The notes under the pieces are model-generated. The model made no database searches. It was given only the letters and a program-made list of their open reading frames with translations, and had not been told where the DNA came from. A DNA stretch of 64,000 nt, from positions 1 to 64,000 of the forward strand of contig NZ_JAIUZP010000006.1 in the NCBI RefSeq assembly GCF_020171315.1. Reading direction: 5' to 3'. The position numbers and the translations under genes were made by a program. The stretch is from Pseudooceanicola nanhaiensis (GTDB lineage: Bacteria > Pseudomonadota > Alphaproteobacteria > Rhodobacterales > Rhodobacteraceae). Of this stretch, positions 37,618 through 51,812 are shown piece after piece. Position 1 is the stretch's first letter. Every line of letters begins with the position of its first letter.

Positions 37618-38793
37618 CTAGGCGGCGGGGCTCTTCCGGGTCAAGTGCGCGGCGTAGAAGCCGTCTCCGCCCTCGGAGAGCAGGAACTGGCGTTCGTAGG
37701 TCAGATGCCACTCCGGATGCCGCGCGAGGAAGGCCGCGACACGGTCGTGATTCTCTTCCCTGAGCAGCGAACAGGTGGCATAGGCCAGCACCCCATCCGG
37801 GGCCACGAGCCCGGCGGCCGCGTCGAGAATCTCGTCCTGTGTCCGGTTCAACGCCATGAGCGCCTCGGGCGTCAGCGCCCATTTCCCCTCGGGCGAGCGC
37901 CGCCAGGCGCCGGAGCCGGAACAGGGCACATCGGTCAGGACCAGATCGAAGGGCGCCTGCCGTTTCAGCGCCGTGGTGGCGGCGATCTCCACCGCGACAC
38001 CGGCGCGGCGGGCGCGTTCCGGCAGGTCTTTCAAACGCTGCGGATGGGCATCGTGGGCGATGTAGCGGGCCTTGTGCCGCGCGGCCATGGCAAGCGTCTT
38101 GCCACCGCCCCCGGCGCAGTAGTCGAGCACCGTCCCGACCCCGTCCAGCGGCAGGGCAGCCGTAACGGCCTGGCTTGCGACGTCCTGAAGCTCCACCCGG
38201 CCATCGCGATAGGCGTCGCTCTGGTTGATGCGCCGCGCCCCCTCGATCACCTCGAGCGCCGTGGCACAGAGCGGATGCGGCCGGGCTTCGATACCGCCTG
38301 AAGAAAGCTCCGCAACCACTTGATCCATAGACGATTTGGCGAGATTTACCCGCAGGAACACGGCGGCCCGGTGGCGCAGCATCTCCACTTCGGCTTCGGC
38401 CTGTCCGCCGAGCGCCTCCTGAAGCGGCGCCAGCAGCCAGTCCGGCAGGTCGAGCGCCTCGGCCGCGGTCATCTCTGCGGGCGGCGCCATCTCCGCCTCG
38501 GTCAGCGCCGCCGGGGCGTGACCTTCGCCCGTGAAGACTTCCGACGGGTCGCGCCCTTCACTGCGCAGCAAGCCGATCATCCGCGCCCGCCCGGACGTCC
38601 CGCCGCCGAGCACAGCGCAGGAGCGCCACCGCCGCAGCACGTCGAAGACATGGTCCCGGATCGCGGCCCGGTCACCGGACCCGGCGAACCGGCTGCGCCG
38701 CGCCCAGCCGGTCAGCGCCTTCTCGGCAGCGGTGCCGCCTGCGATCTCGTCCAGCAGCGCTGCGGCCGCCGCGATACGTGCCCCGGGGGTCAT
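37618..38793 (-). CDS. RsmB/NOP-family RNA cytosine-5 methyltransferase
   Basis: 391 residues. SAM-binding VLDYCAGGGGKTLAMA, the catalytic motif DVPCSGSGAWRRSPEGKW and the second cysteine in YATCSLLREEN mark an m5C methyltransferase of the RsmB type. The N-terminal NusB-like part is reduced. Probably methylates 16S rRNA or another RNA. The region 37562-37617 before cckA's 5' side shows no terminator. Confidence 0.9.
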   Translation of the reverse strand: MTPGARIAAAAALLDEIAGGTAAEKALTGWARRSRFAGSGDRAAIRDHVFDVLRRWRSCAVLGGGTSGRARMIGLLRSEGRDPSEVFTGEGHAPAALTEAEMAPPAEMTAAEALDLPDWLLAPLQEALGGQAEAEVEMLRHRAAVFLRVNLAKSSMDQVVAELSSGGIEARPHPLCATALEVIEGARRINQSDAYRDGRVELQDVASQAVTAALPLDGVGTVLDYCAGGGGKTLAMAARHKARYIAHDAHPQRLKDLPERARRAGVAVEIAATTALKRQAPFDLVLTDVPCSGSGAWRRSPEGKWALTPEALMALNRTQDEILDAAAGLVAPDGVLAYATCSLLREENHDRVAAFLARHPEWHLTYERQFLLSEGGDGFYAAHLTRKSPAA

Positions 38794-39001
38794 GGTCCTG
38801 TCTCTCCTGTTGCGGCCCGCCTAGTGCCACAGAGCGCCGCGCGTTTCCAGCCTGCCCCCGCCCGCCGGCGCAAAAGTCATCCGGCCCGGGGCGATCTTTA
38901 CCAAGTATCAAGACAGAGACCCGACACTCGCCACCGTCGCGGCCGGTCATTCTTCCAAAACGGGCGCGGCGCTGAATGTCCCGAACGCAGGTTTGCCCGC
39001 C

Positions 39002-39394
39002 ATGCCGCGATTGTCCACATGCCTCATCATCGACGATTCGTCGCTCGATCAGGAGATGATGCGCCGCGCGATGGACGCGACCGGCCTGCCGGTGGAGGTC
39101 CTCTTTGCCGGTGCGCTGTCTGAGGCGCGGGCGGTGCTCAAGGCGGTGGAGGTCTCGCTGGTCTTTCTCGACAATTCGATGCCCGATGGCTGGGGCGCCG
39201 ATTTCGTCGGGGAGATGGCGCGCGACGAGCGGTTCAAGCGCGTGCCCGTGGTGATCGTGAGCGACTGGCCCTCACCCTTTCTCTACGCAAAGGCCCGCGC
39301 GTCCAACGTCTGCGAGGTCTGGTCGAAGCGGGATTTCACGCCCGAGGCCGTCCGGCGCGTCGTGCAGGCCCATGGTCTGGGGGAGGTGCGATGA
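39002..39394 (+). CDS. Stand-alone response-regulator receiver
   Basis: 130 residues from ATG 39002 (a TTG at 38993 would add three). Receiver fold with acidic pair in CLIIDDSSLDQ, phospho-acceptor Asp in LVFLDNSMPDGWG, the Thr/Ser switch in VIVSDWPSP and the lysine in EVWSKRDF. There is no output domain, so it acts by protein contact, like CheY or DivK. Divergent from the RsmB-like gene; no cognate kinase adjacent, though cckA is 1.5 kb away. Confidence 0.85.
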   Translation: MPRLSTCLIIDDSSLDQEMMRRAMDATGLPVEVLFAGALSEARAVLKAVEVSLVFLDNSMPDGWGADFVGEMARDERFKRVPVVIVSDWPSPFLYAKARASNVCEVWSKRDFTPEAVRRVVQAHGLGEVR

Positions 39395-39618
39395 GCTGAA
39401 ACAGAGGACTTGATGGCGCAGGGCCAGGTTGCATGTCGAGCGCCTGCCCGGCGGGAGAGGTGCCGGATACGGGGAACCGCCGATGATCCGGGCTGCTTTC
39501 GCCCCCGCGGCTCCCGCTACTTTTGCCCCGGCCCCGTACGCGGCTTTGTCCCTGCCTTTGCCCCTCGTCATTCCCGGCCCCATGCGCTATCACCCCCGTT
39601 CGAAGACGGGAGCGCAAG

Positions 39619-39870
39619 ATGACCGACAAGAATACCCTGACGCTGCTCAACCAATGCGTCGACATGCTCGCCGAGGAACTGGGCTCCGCGCCGCTGCAGA
39701 TTGATCGCCCCGGGCGCGGCGATTTCGTGCTGGTCTCGGCCGCCACCTACGACAGCCTCGTGGAGCGCATCCATGAGCTGGAAGGCGGCATGATGATGGA
39801 CGACGACCGGGACGACGACGACGCGGAACTGCTCGAGATCCTCGAGACCTCGACGCGGATTCGGCACTGA
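39619..39870 (+). CDS. Small acidic hypothetical protein
   Basis: 83 residues from ATG 39619, preceded by GGGAG. N-terminal TDKNTLTLLNQCVDMLAEEL and a strand FVLVSAATYDSLVERIHELE, then a run MMMDDDRDDDDAELLEI. The middle part faintly recalls Phd/YefM-type antitoxins, but their N-terminal signature is missing and no toxin gene is adjacent. Coding evidence is the ribosome binding site and codon pattern; function unknown. Confidence 0.6.
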   Translation: MTDKNTLTLLNQCVDMLAEELGSAPLQIDRPGRGDFVLVSAATYDSLVERIHELEGGMMMDDDRDDDDAELLEILETSTRIRH

Positions 39871-40344
39871 TATCAGGTCGCCGCCCCGCGGGGCGGCCCG
39901 CTGGCTGCGCAACGCAGCACAGACCAAATCCCTTTGCGGCAACGTAGTTGTTTTCTGCACCGCACTTGCTGCGTGCACCGCTATTGCGCCCGGCTGGCGC
40001 CTGTAGGAGGGTCCTCTGGCGCGCCCGCATGTGCGTGGGGCGCCGCCTGAGACAGGTGCCCTCGGCGACATTGAAGGAACCGCACTGGACGACCGTCTCG
40101 GCCAGCGCTGACAGATGCACTGGCTCCCTCGCCGTCAGGAGCCATTTGCACCGGACCCGACGACGCCTGACACGACCGGCGATGAACAACCCGAACGTCG
40201 AAGGCCAACCCGGCCAAAGTCCGACACCTGATGCCGCCTAGGCGCCCCGCCTGATCCCCGAACGGTTCCCACCGCCCCCCGAAACGCGAACGGCCCCGCA
40301 CAGGGCGGGGCCGTCAGGCGATCAACAGATCTCGTCAGGGCGGC
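39871..40344. other. Intergenic region before guaB 3' end
   Basis: About 470 bp with no convincing gene. Small open frames are present but have no ribosome binding sites worth trusting. The guaB terminator lies at its right end. Confidence 0.45.
40281..40314 (-). terminator. guaB terminator
   Basis: Minus-strand stem ACGGCCCCGC with GCGGGGCCGT (40290-40314) followed by TCGCGTTTC, about 30 bp past the guaB stop. Strong stem, weak T-run. Confidence 0.65.
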
Positions 40345-41796
<1,452 letters not shown>

Positions 41797-41922
41797 TCAA
41801 CTCCATGGGATGTTCGTATTGGCGCTTCCCTATTACATGGATGCCGACAAGTGGAAAGCCCCAAAGAACCGCAAAGACGCGGCAGCGGACATGCGCCCTG
41901 CACATGCGGCAGGCAGGCGCGG

Positions 41923-43089
41923 TCATCGCGTCTGCGGACAGGAGAAGAGCTTCTCGAGGATCAGCGCCGCGATCGAGCCGGTGCCGAGCAGCATGATCAG
42001 GACATTCGCGATCCAGCCCAGGACGGGGATGAAATTCACCAGCGATGTCACGACGATGCCCGCCGCCAGCACCAGCAGCTTCTGCCCCAGCGTCGGGTCT
42101 TCGGGCGTGGCACCGGGGCGACCGAAGTTCACGAAGAGCCGCATGGCGATCGTGTAGACGCCCAGCATGTAGCCGCAGGTCCATGTCAGTACGATCAGGA
42201 CGATGATAAAAGGCAGCAGCGGAATGCCCACGATGGTCAGCGCCGCCACCGGCACCAGCCCGACCAGCGCCGAGAGCCCCAGCACGCCCGCCAGCAAGAC
42301 CTGCCCGGTCCGCGTCATGGCTCGCAGCCGCAGCCGCTCGGTCAGTTCGGGGGCCACGCTGAGCAGGGCCGCGCCGAAGATCAGGAAGAAGCCGAGGCCG
42401 ACGACGGCCCCCAGCAGCGCGGTCCATGGGCCCGGGCGCGTCCAGTCCCCGGTGACATGGTCCAGCGCCTGCCGGGCGTGGCTGTCGAGCTGTTCATGAA
42501 CGACTCGCTCCGCCGGAACGACGGAGGACGGGATCTCGGGCCGGTCCGAGGTGGCAAGATGCAGAACGCCGCCGATGCGGGCCTCGGGGCCGAAGCCCAC
42601 CTGCCCCGCCGCGATCCACACATCCCCCGCCACCGGCGCGTTCAGCGTCACCGTGCCGCCGCTCGCCAGCAGCGCGCCGTTCATCGCGCCCTCCAGCACC
42701 AGCGTCCCGGCACTCAACCGGGCGTTGCCGGTGACGGCGGCCGACCGGGTCGTCGCGATGGACGCCGCCACGAGGCTGGCATCCCCCGCCACCGGAGCAT
42801 CGAGCGTGAGCGAGCCGCCCGCGGCATAGAGGTCTCCGCCGATCGCGCCGCTCAGGTCCACCCGGAAGCCCGCCACATGGGCGTCCTTGGCCACCGGCGC
42901 CCCCTGGGCCACGGAAAACCCAATGGCGAAAAGACTGCGCTGCGTGGCCGGCGTGGCCCCGCTTTCCGGGTCCGAGACATAGAGATCCCCCCCGACCTCG
43001 ATCCGTTCGGCCCTCAGGGGCGCAGAGATCAGCGGCAGGAGAAGCAGGACAACCGGCAACCACCGGCGGAGGGCTACGGGAGGGAGCAT
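41923..43089 (-). CDS. Exported bactofilin-like membrane protein
   Basis: 388 residues from ATG 43089 (a GTG one codon earlier is possible, but GAGG spacing favours ATG). A signal peptide (LPVVLLLLPLISAPLRA) is followed by a beta-helical, bactofilin-like domain with repeats of the GDLYAAGGSLTLDAPVAGDASL kind (about 30-180). The last 170 residues carry about four hydrophobic segments. The layout suggests a periplasmic polymer-forming domain anchored in the inner membrane. Role in envelope structure is inference. Confidence 0.75.
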   Translation of the reverse strand: MLPPVALRRWLPVVLLLLPLISAPLRAERIEVGGDLYVSDPESGATPATQRSLFAIGFSVAQGAPVAKDAHVAGFRVDLSGAIGGDLYAAGGSLTLDAPVAGDASLVAASIATTRSAAVTGNARLSAGTLVLEGAMNGALLASGGTVTLNAPVAGDVWIAAGQVGFGPEARIGGVLHLATSDRPEIPSSVVPAERVVHEQLDSHARQALDHVTGDWTRPGPWTALLGAVVGLGFFLIFGAALLSVAPELTERLRLRAMTRTGQVLLAGVLGLSALVGLVPVAALTIVGIPLLPFIIVLIVLTWTCGYMLGVYTIAMRLFVNFGRPGATPEDPTLGQKLLVLAAGIVVTSLVNFIPVLGWIANVLIMLLGTGSIAALILEKLFSCPQTR

Positions 43090-43214
43090 CACGGGCCTCG
43101 CAACGGAATAAACGCAAGCGAAATTCTTCGCTTATTCCGAACCATACACGCAAAAGATGTATGACGCGAGGTCGCGACACGTGGTCGCGACGATCCGTTC
43201 AGCCCTGTTGCACC

Positions 43215-44438
43215 TCAGGCATAGGCCGGCACCGGGCGCGGTGTCAGCACCATGACGCAGGCGGCCACGATGGCCACCGCCAGCGGCAGCATCGCCATGG
43301 CGAGGAAGCCGCCCTGCTGCCCGAAGGCATGGGCCAGAGGGGCCGAGATCAGCGGCGAGAGGAACTGCCCGCCGAAGAAGCCCATGGTCATCAGGCCCGC
43401 CGCCCGGCCCCGGTACATGGGCGGTACAAATTCCATGAAATAGGCCATGAAGTTCGGCATCGCCGGCCCCATCGAGGCCCCCATGATCAGCACGCCCGCC
43501 ACCGCCATCCAGGGCGAGGTCGCCTGGCTGATCACCACCAGCGACAGCGCCATGCCCGAGAAGGACACCACGATGATCACCCGGGGCGAGATGATCCGGC
43601 GGATCTTGCCGAACATCACGGCCCCCGGCAGCGAGGCCACCGTCATCATCGAGAGCGCGAGGCCAAGGTGGGTGGAGTTGGTCACCCCTAGTTCGGCCAG
43701 CACGAAGGGCAGCCGCGTGGGCAGGATGTACATCGTCGCCATGGCCAGCAGCGCCAGCGACCCCAGCACGGCATAGGCCTTCCACGGGAAGGCCGGCTGC
43801 GGCCCCTTCGGCGCATCGGCGGGGCCCGGGCGCGGTGCGCTCCGGGTCAGCCCGCGCAGGGTCACGAAGGCCAGCAGCGCCAGCGGCAGCGCCACGAGAT
43901 AGACACCGAAGGCCGTCCGCCAGCCGAAGGAGGCCATGACGCCCCCGCCGATCATGAAGACGATCCCGCCGATGTTCATGGCGGCCATCTGCAACCCCAT
44001 GAAACGCTCGCGGTCCCGCCCGATCCAGAGGCTGGAGACATAGGCCGAGACCAGCGTCATCGTCCCCGCCACCCCAAGCCCGAGCACCGCGCGCCCGATC
44101 AGCAGCTGCCAGATCTCCTGTGCCACAAGGCCTGAAGCCCCGCCAAGCGCATAGAGCAGCATCGCCCCCACCATCAGCGGACGGCGGTCCATCCGGTCGG
44201 CCATGACGCCGATCGCGGCGGCGGTCAGCACCACGAAGAGCGAGGGCAGCGTCACCACGAGGCCGCTGAGCGTTTCGATGCCCGGCGTGTCGGCAAAGGC
44301 CGCGCGCAGCTGCGGCAGCGCGGGCGAGATGGTCGCATTGGCCATCACGGTCAGCGAGGAGGCGGCGAGGATCGTCACCATGGCCAGCACGGGGACAGAG
44401 GGCGCCCGGGGGGACGTCGGTGTGAGCGTATCGGTCAT
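43215..44438 (-). CDS. Major facilitator superfamily transporter
   Basis: 407 residues with about twelve membrane segments. MFS motif A appears as GVMADRMDRRPLM between segments 2 and 3, and a motif C-like stretch LIGRAVLGLGVAGTMTLVSAY follows. Typical of a drug/metabolite exporter; substrate cannot be assigned. Monocistronic. Confidence 0.88.
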   Translation of the reverse strand: MTDTLTPTSPRAPSVPVLAMVTILAASSLTVMANATISPALPQLRAAFADTPGIETLSGLVVTLPSLFVVLTAAAIGVMADRMDRRPLMVGAMLLYALGGASGLVAQEIWQLLIGRAVLGLGVAGTMTLVSAYVSSLWIGRDRERFMGLQMAAMNIGGIVFMIGGGVMASFGWRTAFGVYLVALPLALLAFVTLRGLTRSAPRPGPADAPKGPQPAFPWKAYAVLGSLALLAMATMYILPTRLPFVLAELGVTNSTHLGLALSMMTVASLPGAVMFGKIRRIISPRVIIVVSFSGMALSLVVISQATSPWMAVAGVLIMGASMGPAMPNFMAYFMEFVPPMYRGRAAGLMTMGFFGGQFLSPLISAPLAHAFGQQGGFLAMAMLPLAVAIVAACVMVLTPRPVPAYA

Positions 44439-44660
44439 CTGGAACTTCGGGGGTCAGGAGGGGCGCGGGAGGTGCCGCGAAAATCCGGACAACCTTGCCC
44501 GCTGCACCGCAGAATGTCCATCCGCCCTTTCGAGCGGGGCCGCGCAGCCCACTGTGCCCTGCCGCGCAATGCCGCCCACGCGCCCTGATCTGCCGCTCCC
44601 GGTTGCGACGGGGCCCCTCCCGTCCCTATGCTCGCCTCACGCCCTCACAAAGTGCCGACC

Positions 44661-46718
44661 ATGAGCCAAGACCCCGCCACGACCGATCCCCTCGTCATCT
44701 TCACCCCCTCGGGCAAACGCGGCCGCGTCGCGGCGGGCACGCCCGTGCTTCAGGCTGCGCGGCAACTGGGGGTCGACCTCGATTCCGTCTGCGGCGGGCG
44801 CGGGATCTGCTCCAAGTGCCAAATCACGCCGGGCTATGGCACCTTCTCCAAGCATGGCGTGACCGTGCGCGAGGATGCGCTCTCCGACTGGAACGCGGTG
44901 GAGGAGCGCTATGACCGCGTCCGCGGACTGCCCGAAGGCCGCCGCCTCGGCTGTCAGGCGCAGATCCTGCATGACGTCGTGATCGACGTGCCGCCGGAAA
45001 GCCAGGTTCACAAGCAGGTGGTGCGCAAGGCCGCCACCGCCCGCGCGATCACCATGGACCCGGCGACGCGCCTCTATCTCATCGACGTGGCCGAACCCGA
45101 CATGCACGTCCCCACCGGGGATCTCGAACGCGTGGCGACAGCGCTGGAGGCCCAATGGGGCCTTGCCGGGGCCACGGCGGACCTGTCGCTTCTGGCCAAG
45201 CTGCAGCCCGTGCTGCGAAAGGGCCAATGGCAGGTTTCCGTCGCGGTCTTTCAGGATCACACCGGGGCCGCGCCGCGCATCCTCGACATCTGGCCGGACC
45301 TGCATGAAGGCGGGCTCTACGGGCTGGCGATCGACCTCGGCTCCACCACCATCGCCGGGCACCTGTGTGACCTCGTCACCGGCGAGGTGCTGGCCTCCGC
45401 CGGGCTGATGAACCCGCAGATCCGCTTCGGCGAGGACCTGATGAGCCGGGTCTCCTACGTGATGATGAACCCCGGCGGCGATGCCGAGATGACGCGCGCG
45501 GTGCGCGAGGCCATGGCGCGGCTGGCGGTGGACCTTGCAGGCGATGCGGGCATTGATCCGGGTTTGATCTTTGAGGCAACTCTGGTCTGTAACCCTGTGA
45601 TGCACCACCTCTTTCTGGGCCTCGACCCGACCGAGCTGGGACAGGCGCCCTTCGCGCTTGTCTCCTCTTCGGCGCAGGCGCTTGGCGCCCGTGAGGTCGG
45701 CCTTTCTACCATCAATCCCCGCGCCCGTCTCTACACGCTGCCGCTGATCGCGGGCCACGTGGGGGCTGATGCGGCGGCAGTCTCGCTCTCCGAGGCACCC
45801 GAGGCCTCGGAGGATCTCGTGCTGATCGTCGACGTGGGCACCAATGCCGAGATCCTGCTGGGCGACAGGACCCGCGTGCTGGCCTGTTCCTCGCCCACCG
45901 GCCCCGCCTTCGAAGGGGCGCAGATCTCCTCGGGGCAGCGGGCCGCGCCCGGGGCCATCGAAAAGCTGGAGATCGACCCGGTGACCCGCGAGCCACGCTT
46001 CCGCGTCATCGGCTGCGATCTCTGGTCCGACGAGGCGGGCTTTGCCGAGGCGACGGCCCAGACCGGGATCACGGGCATCTGCGGCTCCGGCATCATCGAG
46101 GCGGTGGCCGAGATGCGCATGGCGGGCGTGCTGGATGCCTCCGGCCTGGTCGGCAGCGCAGAACAGACCGGCACGCCGCGCTGCGAGCCTGACGGGCGTA
46201 CCCACAGTTACCTGATCTGGGACGGCAGCGCCGAGGGCGGCCCGCGGATCACCGTCACACAGGGTGACATCCGGGCGATCCAGCTGGCGAAGGCCGCGCT
46301 CTACGCGGGCGCGCGCCTCCTGATGGATGAACGAGGGGTCAACACCGTGGACCGCGTGGTGCTGGCCGGGGCCTTCGGGGCCCATATCTCGCCCAAACAT
46401 GCGATGGTACTGGGGATGATCCCCGATGTGCCGCTCGACAAGGTGACGAGTGCCGGCAATGCTGCGGGCACCGGCGCGCGGATCGCGCTGTGCAACCGGG
46501 CGGCCCGGGCGCAGATCGAACGCGACGTGGGCGCAATCACCAAGGTCGAAACCGCCATCGCGCCGAAGTTCCAGGAGCATTTCGTGGCCGCGAATGCCCT
46601 GCCCCATGCCAGCGATCCCTTCCCCCATCTGGGCGCGATCGTGACCCTGCCGGAGGTCTCGTTCAACACCAGTGGTGACGGGTCTGGCGGAGGGCGCAGG
46701 CGACGCCGCCGTGGCTGA
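44661..46718 (+). CDS. Corrinoid-enzyme reductive activator (ferredoxin plus ASKHA domain, RACE/RamA-like)
   Basis: 685 residues from ATG 44661. N-terminal [2Fe-2S] ferredoxin domain with Cys44, Cys50, Cys53 and Cys98 (CGGRGICSKC, RLGCQ), then a linker and a DUF4445/ASKHA domain (LAIDLGSTTIAGHL, IVDVGTNAEILLG, CSSPTGPAFEGAQIS, GICGSGIIEA, VVLAGAFGAHI). Such proteins reduce inactive Co(II) corrinoids in an ATP-dependent way. In Phaeobacter a homologue is reported to be needed for the split methionine synthase; none of the split MetH genes lie here. The tail ends in a run of arginines. Confidence 0.88.
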   Translation: MSQDPATTDPLVIFTPSGKRGRVAAGTPVLQAARQLGVDLDSVCGGRGICSKCQITPGYGTFSKHGVTVREDALSDWNAVEERYDRVRGLPEGRRLGCQAQILHDVVIDVPPESQVHKQVVRKAATARAITMDPATRLYLIDVAEPDMHVPTGDLERVATALEAQWGLAGATADLSLLAKLQPVLRKGQWQVSVAVFQDHTGAAPRILDIWPDLHEGGLYGLAIDLGSTTIAGHLCDLVTGEVLASAGLMNPQIRFGEDLMSRVSYVMMNPGGDAEMTRAVREAMARLAVDLAGDAGIDPGLIFEATLVCNPVMHHLFLGLDPTELGQAPFALVSSSAQALGAREVGLSTINPRARLYTLPLIAGHVGADAAAVSLSEAPEASEDLVLIVDVGTNAEILLGDRTRVLACSSPTGPAFEGAQISSGQRAAPGAIEKLEIDPVTREPRFRVIGCDLWSDEAGFAEATAQTGITGICGSGIIEAVAEMRMAGVLDASGLVGSAEQTGTPRCEPDGRTHSYLIWDGSAEGGPRITVTQGDIRAIQLAKAALYAGARLLMDERGVNTVDRVVLAGAFGAHISPKHAMVLGMIPDVPLDKVTSAGNAAGTGARIALCNRAARAQIERDVGAITKVETAIAPKFQEHFVAANALPHASDPFPHLGAIVTLPEVSFNTSGDGSGGGRRRRRRG

Positions 46719-47192
46719 GGAACTCCTGTGGCTGGGGCGGCGTGGGTGAGGCCGGACCCCGCAACAGATCCGACCTCACGCCTGCGGTATCACCGGCCCC
46801 CGCCGGCGCAACCGCCAGGTTCGCAGGACAGGCTCCTCCCGTCCAATCCCCATTGACCGTGAAACCTGTCCTGCGAAATCTCCTCCCCGGCATATCCCGT
46901 CCGTCTGCCTGCCTGTCGAAGCCGACCCGTCAGCCTTGGCTGCCGGTCTCCCGTCGTCGATCAACACGCCTCGCGATGCGAATGGCGCTTGGACTGAACA
47001 CCTCCCATAGTGGAAGAAGATGTATATTGATTTGCCAATCGGCGGCGATCCGCGCATACCCCAAATGGGTGAAAAGGAAGAAATCTTCTCCTAACACGAA
47101 GGTTTTCTGTGATTTTTTCTCAAAGATGACCGTACGTTACATATAACGACCCGCGGCGCCCCGGCGCCGGGGCCACAGCAGGGAAGTCACCG
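46719..47192. other. Intergenic region with a long inverted repeat and the merR promoter
   Basis: 474 bp. A perfect 13-bp inverted repeat (TTCGCAGGACAGG at 46820-46832, complement at 46865-46877) spans a 32-nt loop. The right half (46980-47150) is AT-rich. At 47135-47148 CGTTA-CATA-TAACG lies 45 bp before the MerR gene and may be its operator or -10 region. Confidence 0.5.
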
Positions 47193-47633
47193 ATGTATGC
47201 AATCGGCGCGCTCGCGCGGCGGACCGGGACCAGCGTTCAGACCATCCGCTACTACGAACAGATCGGCCTCCTGCCCGAGCCGGAGCGCAGCGCGGGCGGC
47301 CAGCGGCGCTACGATGCAGGCACGCTCGACCGGCTGACCTTCATCCGCCACGCCCGGCAGCTTGGCTTCGGGCTAGAGGCGATCCGCGACCTGCTCGACC
47401 TCTCCGATCATCCCGAACAGCCCTGCGAGGATGCCGACCGCATCGCGGCGCAGCAACTCCGCGCGGTGGAACAGCGCATTGCCCGGCTGGAAAAGCTGCG
47501 CGAAGAGCTGGCCCGCATGGTGCACGATTGCGACGGCGGACAGGCCGGGGCCTGCCGGGTCATCGAGGTCCTGCGCGACCATTCCGAATGCCTGACCGAT
47601 CACCCCGCCCCGGAAACCGACGTGCCCCGCTAG
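47193..47633 (+). CDS. MerR-family metal-responsive-type regulator
   Basis: 146 residues. Winged-helix start YAIGALARRTGTSVQTIRYYEQIGLLPEPERS, long coiled-coil helix, and cysteines at 78, 113, 121 and 133. The Cys78/Cys113/Cys121 spacing is close to Pb/Cd/Zn sensors of the PbrR/CadR type. No metal exporter or resistance gene is adjacent, so the target is unclear; the downstream Rieske operon is a candidate only by position. Confidence 0.85.
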   Translation: MYAIGALARRTGTSVQTIRYYEQIGLLPEPERSAGGQRRYDAGTLDRLTFIRHARQLGFGLEAIRDLLDLSDHPEQPCEDADRIAAQQLRAVEQRIARLEKLREELARMVHDCDGGQAGACRVIEVLRDHSECLTDHPAPETDVPR

Positions 47634-50313
<2,680 letters not shown>

Positions 50314-50332
50314 GGGACGCGACTTCGAAACT

Positions 50333-50363
50333 GGGCGGTGCCGGTGGGGGCGCCGCCCTTTTT
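50333..50363 (+). terminator. gbcAB terminator
   Basis: Stem GGGCGGTGCC with GGCGCCGCCC (one T-G pair, 50333-50358) followed by TTTTTG, 20 bp after the gbcB stop. Confidence 0.85.
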
Positions 50364-50683
50364 GTTTGTGGGGTGCGGTGGCGAGTGAATTGCCTGGCCT
50401 CAGGCAATGAGGTCCGGTCCATCGCGCTCAGCATGTCCAGTTGCCGGGTTTGATCTGTCGTAGAAGACGCTGAACCACTCCCGCAGGTGGGTTCCGCTGA
50501 ACTCCCGACAGGTCACTTAGGGCAGCGCCGTCCCGCGGGGTGGCGCACAAGCGCCGCCCCATGGGGGCGGGTCGGCGCTGCCCGGCCTGTCGGCCGGGCG
50601 GGACGTCTCAGAGGCGATGGTATGCTGTCGACGGCATCAAGAGTCGCGCGTACTGGCCGCGCGTCGAAACACCATCCCCCCAC

Positions 50684-50716
50684 AAACGAAAAAGGGCGGC
50701 CCGAAGACCGCCCTTT
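50684..50716 (-). terminator. nrdHIEF operon terminator
   Basis: Minus-strand stem AAAGGGCGG with CCGCCCTTT (50691-50716) followed by TTTCGTTTG, 20 bp after the nrdF stop. Confidence 0.85.
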
Positions 50717-50733
50717 CCACATCCATCGCGGGA

Positions 50734-51789
<1,056 letters not shown>

Positions 51790-51812
51790 CTACACGACCC
51801 GGGAGGAGAACG

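Larger units (their letters stand above)
50314..50733. other. Convergent intergenic region between gbcB and nrdF
   Basis: 420 bp bounded by terminators on both sides; nothing else is recognised in the GC-rich middle. Confidence 0.5.

Noticed and set aside
39429-40241. Small plus-strand frames around the receiver and guaB
   Set aside because: No ribosome binding sites, low-complexity Ala/Pro/Arg composition; only 39619-39870 is retained.
46742-47146. 134-residue plus-strand frame before the MerR gene
   Set aside because: Lies over the inverted repeat and the AT-rich promoter region, no ribosome binding site, no domain.
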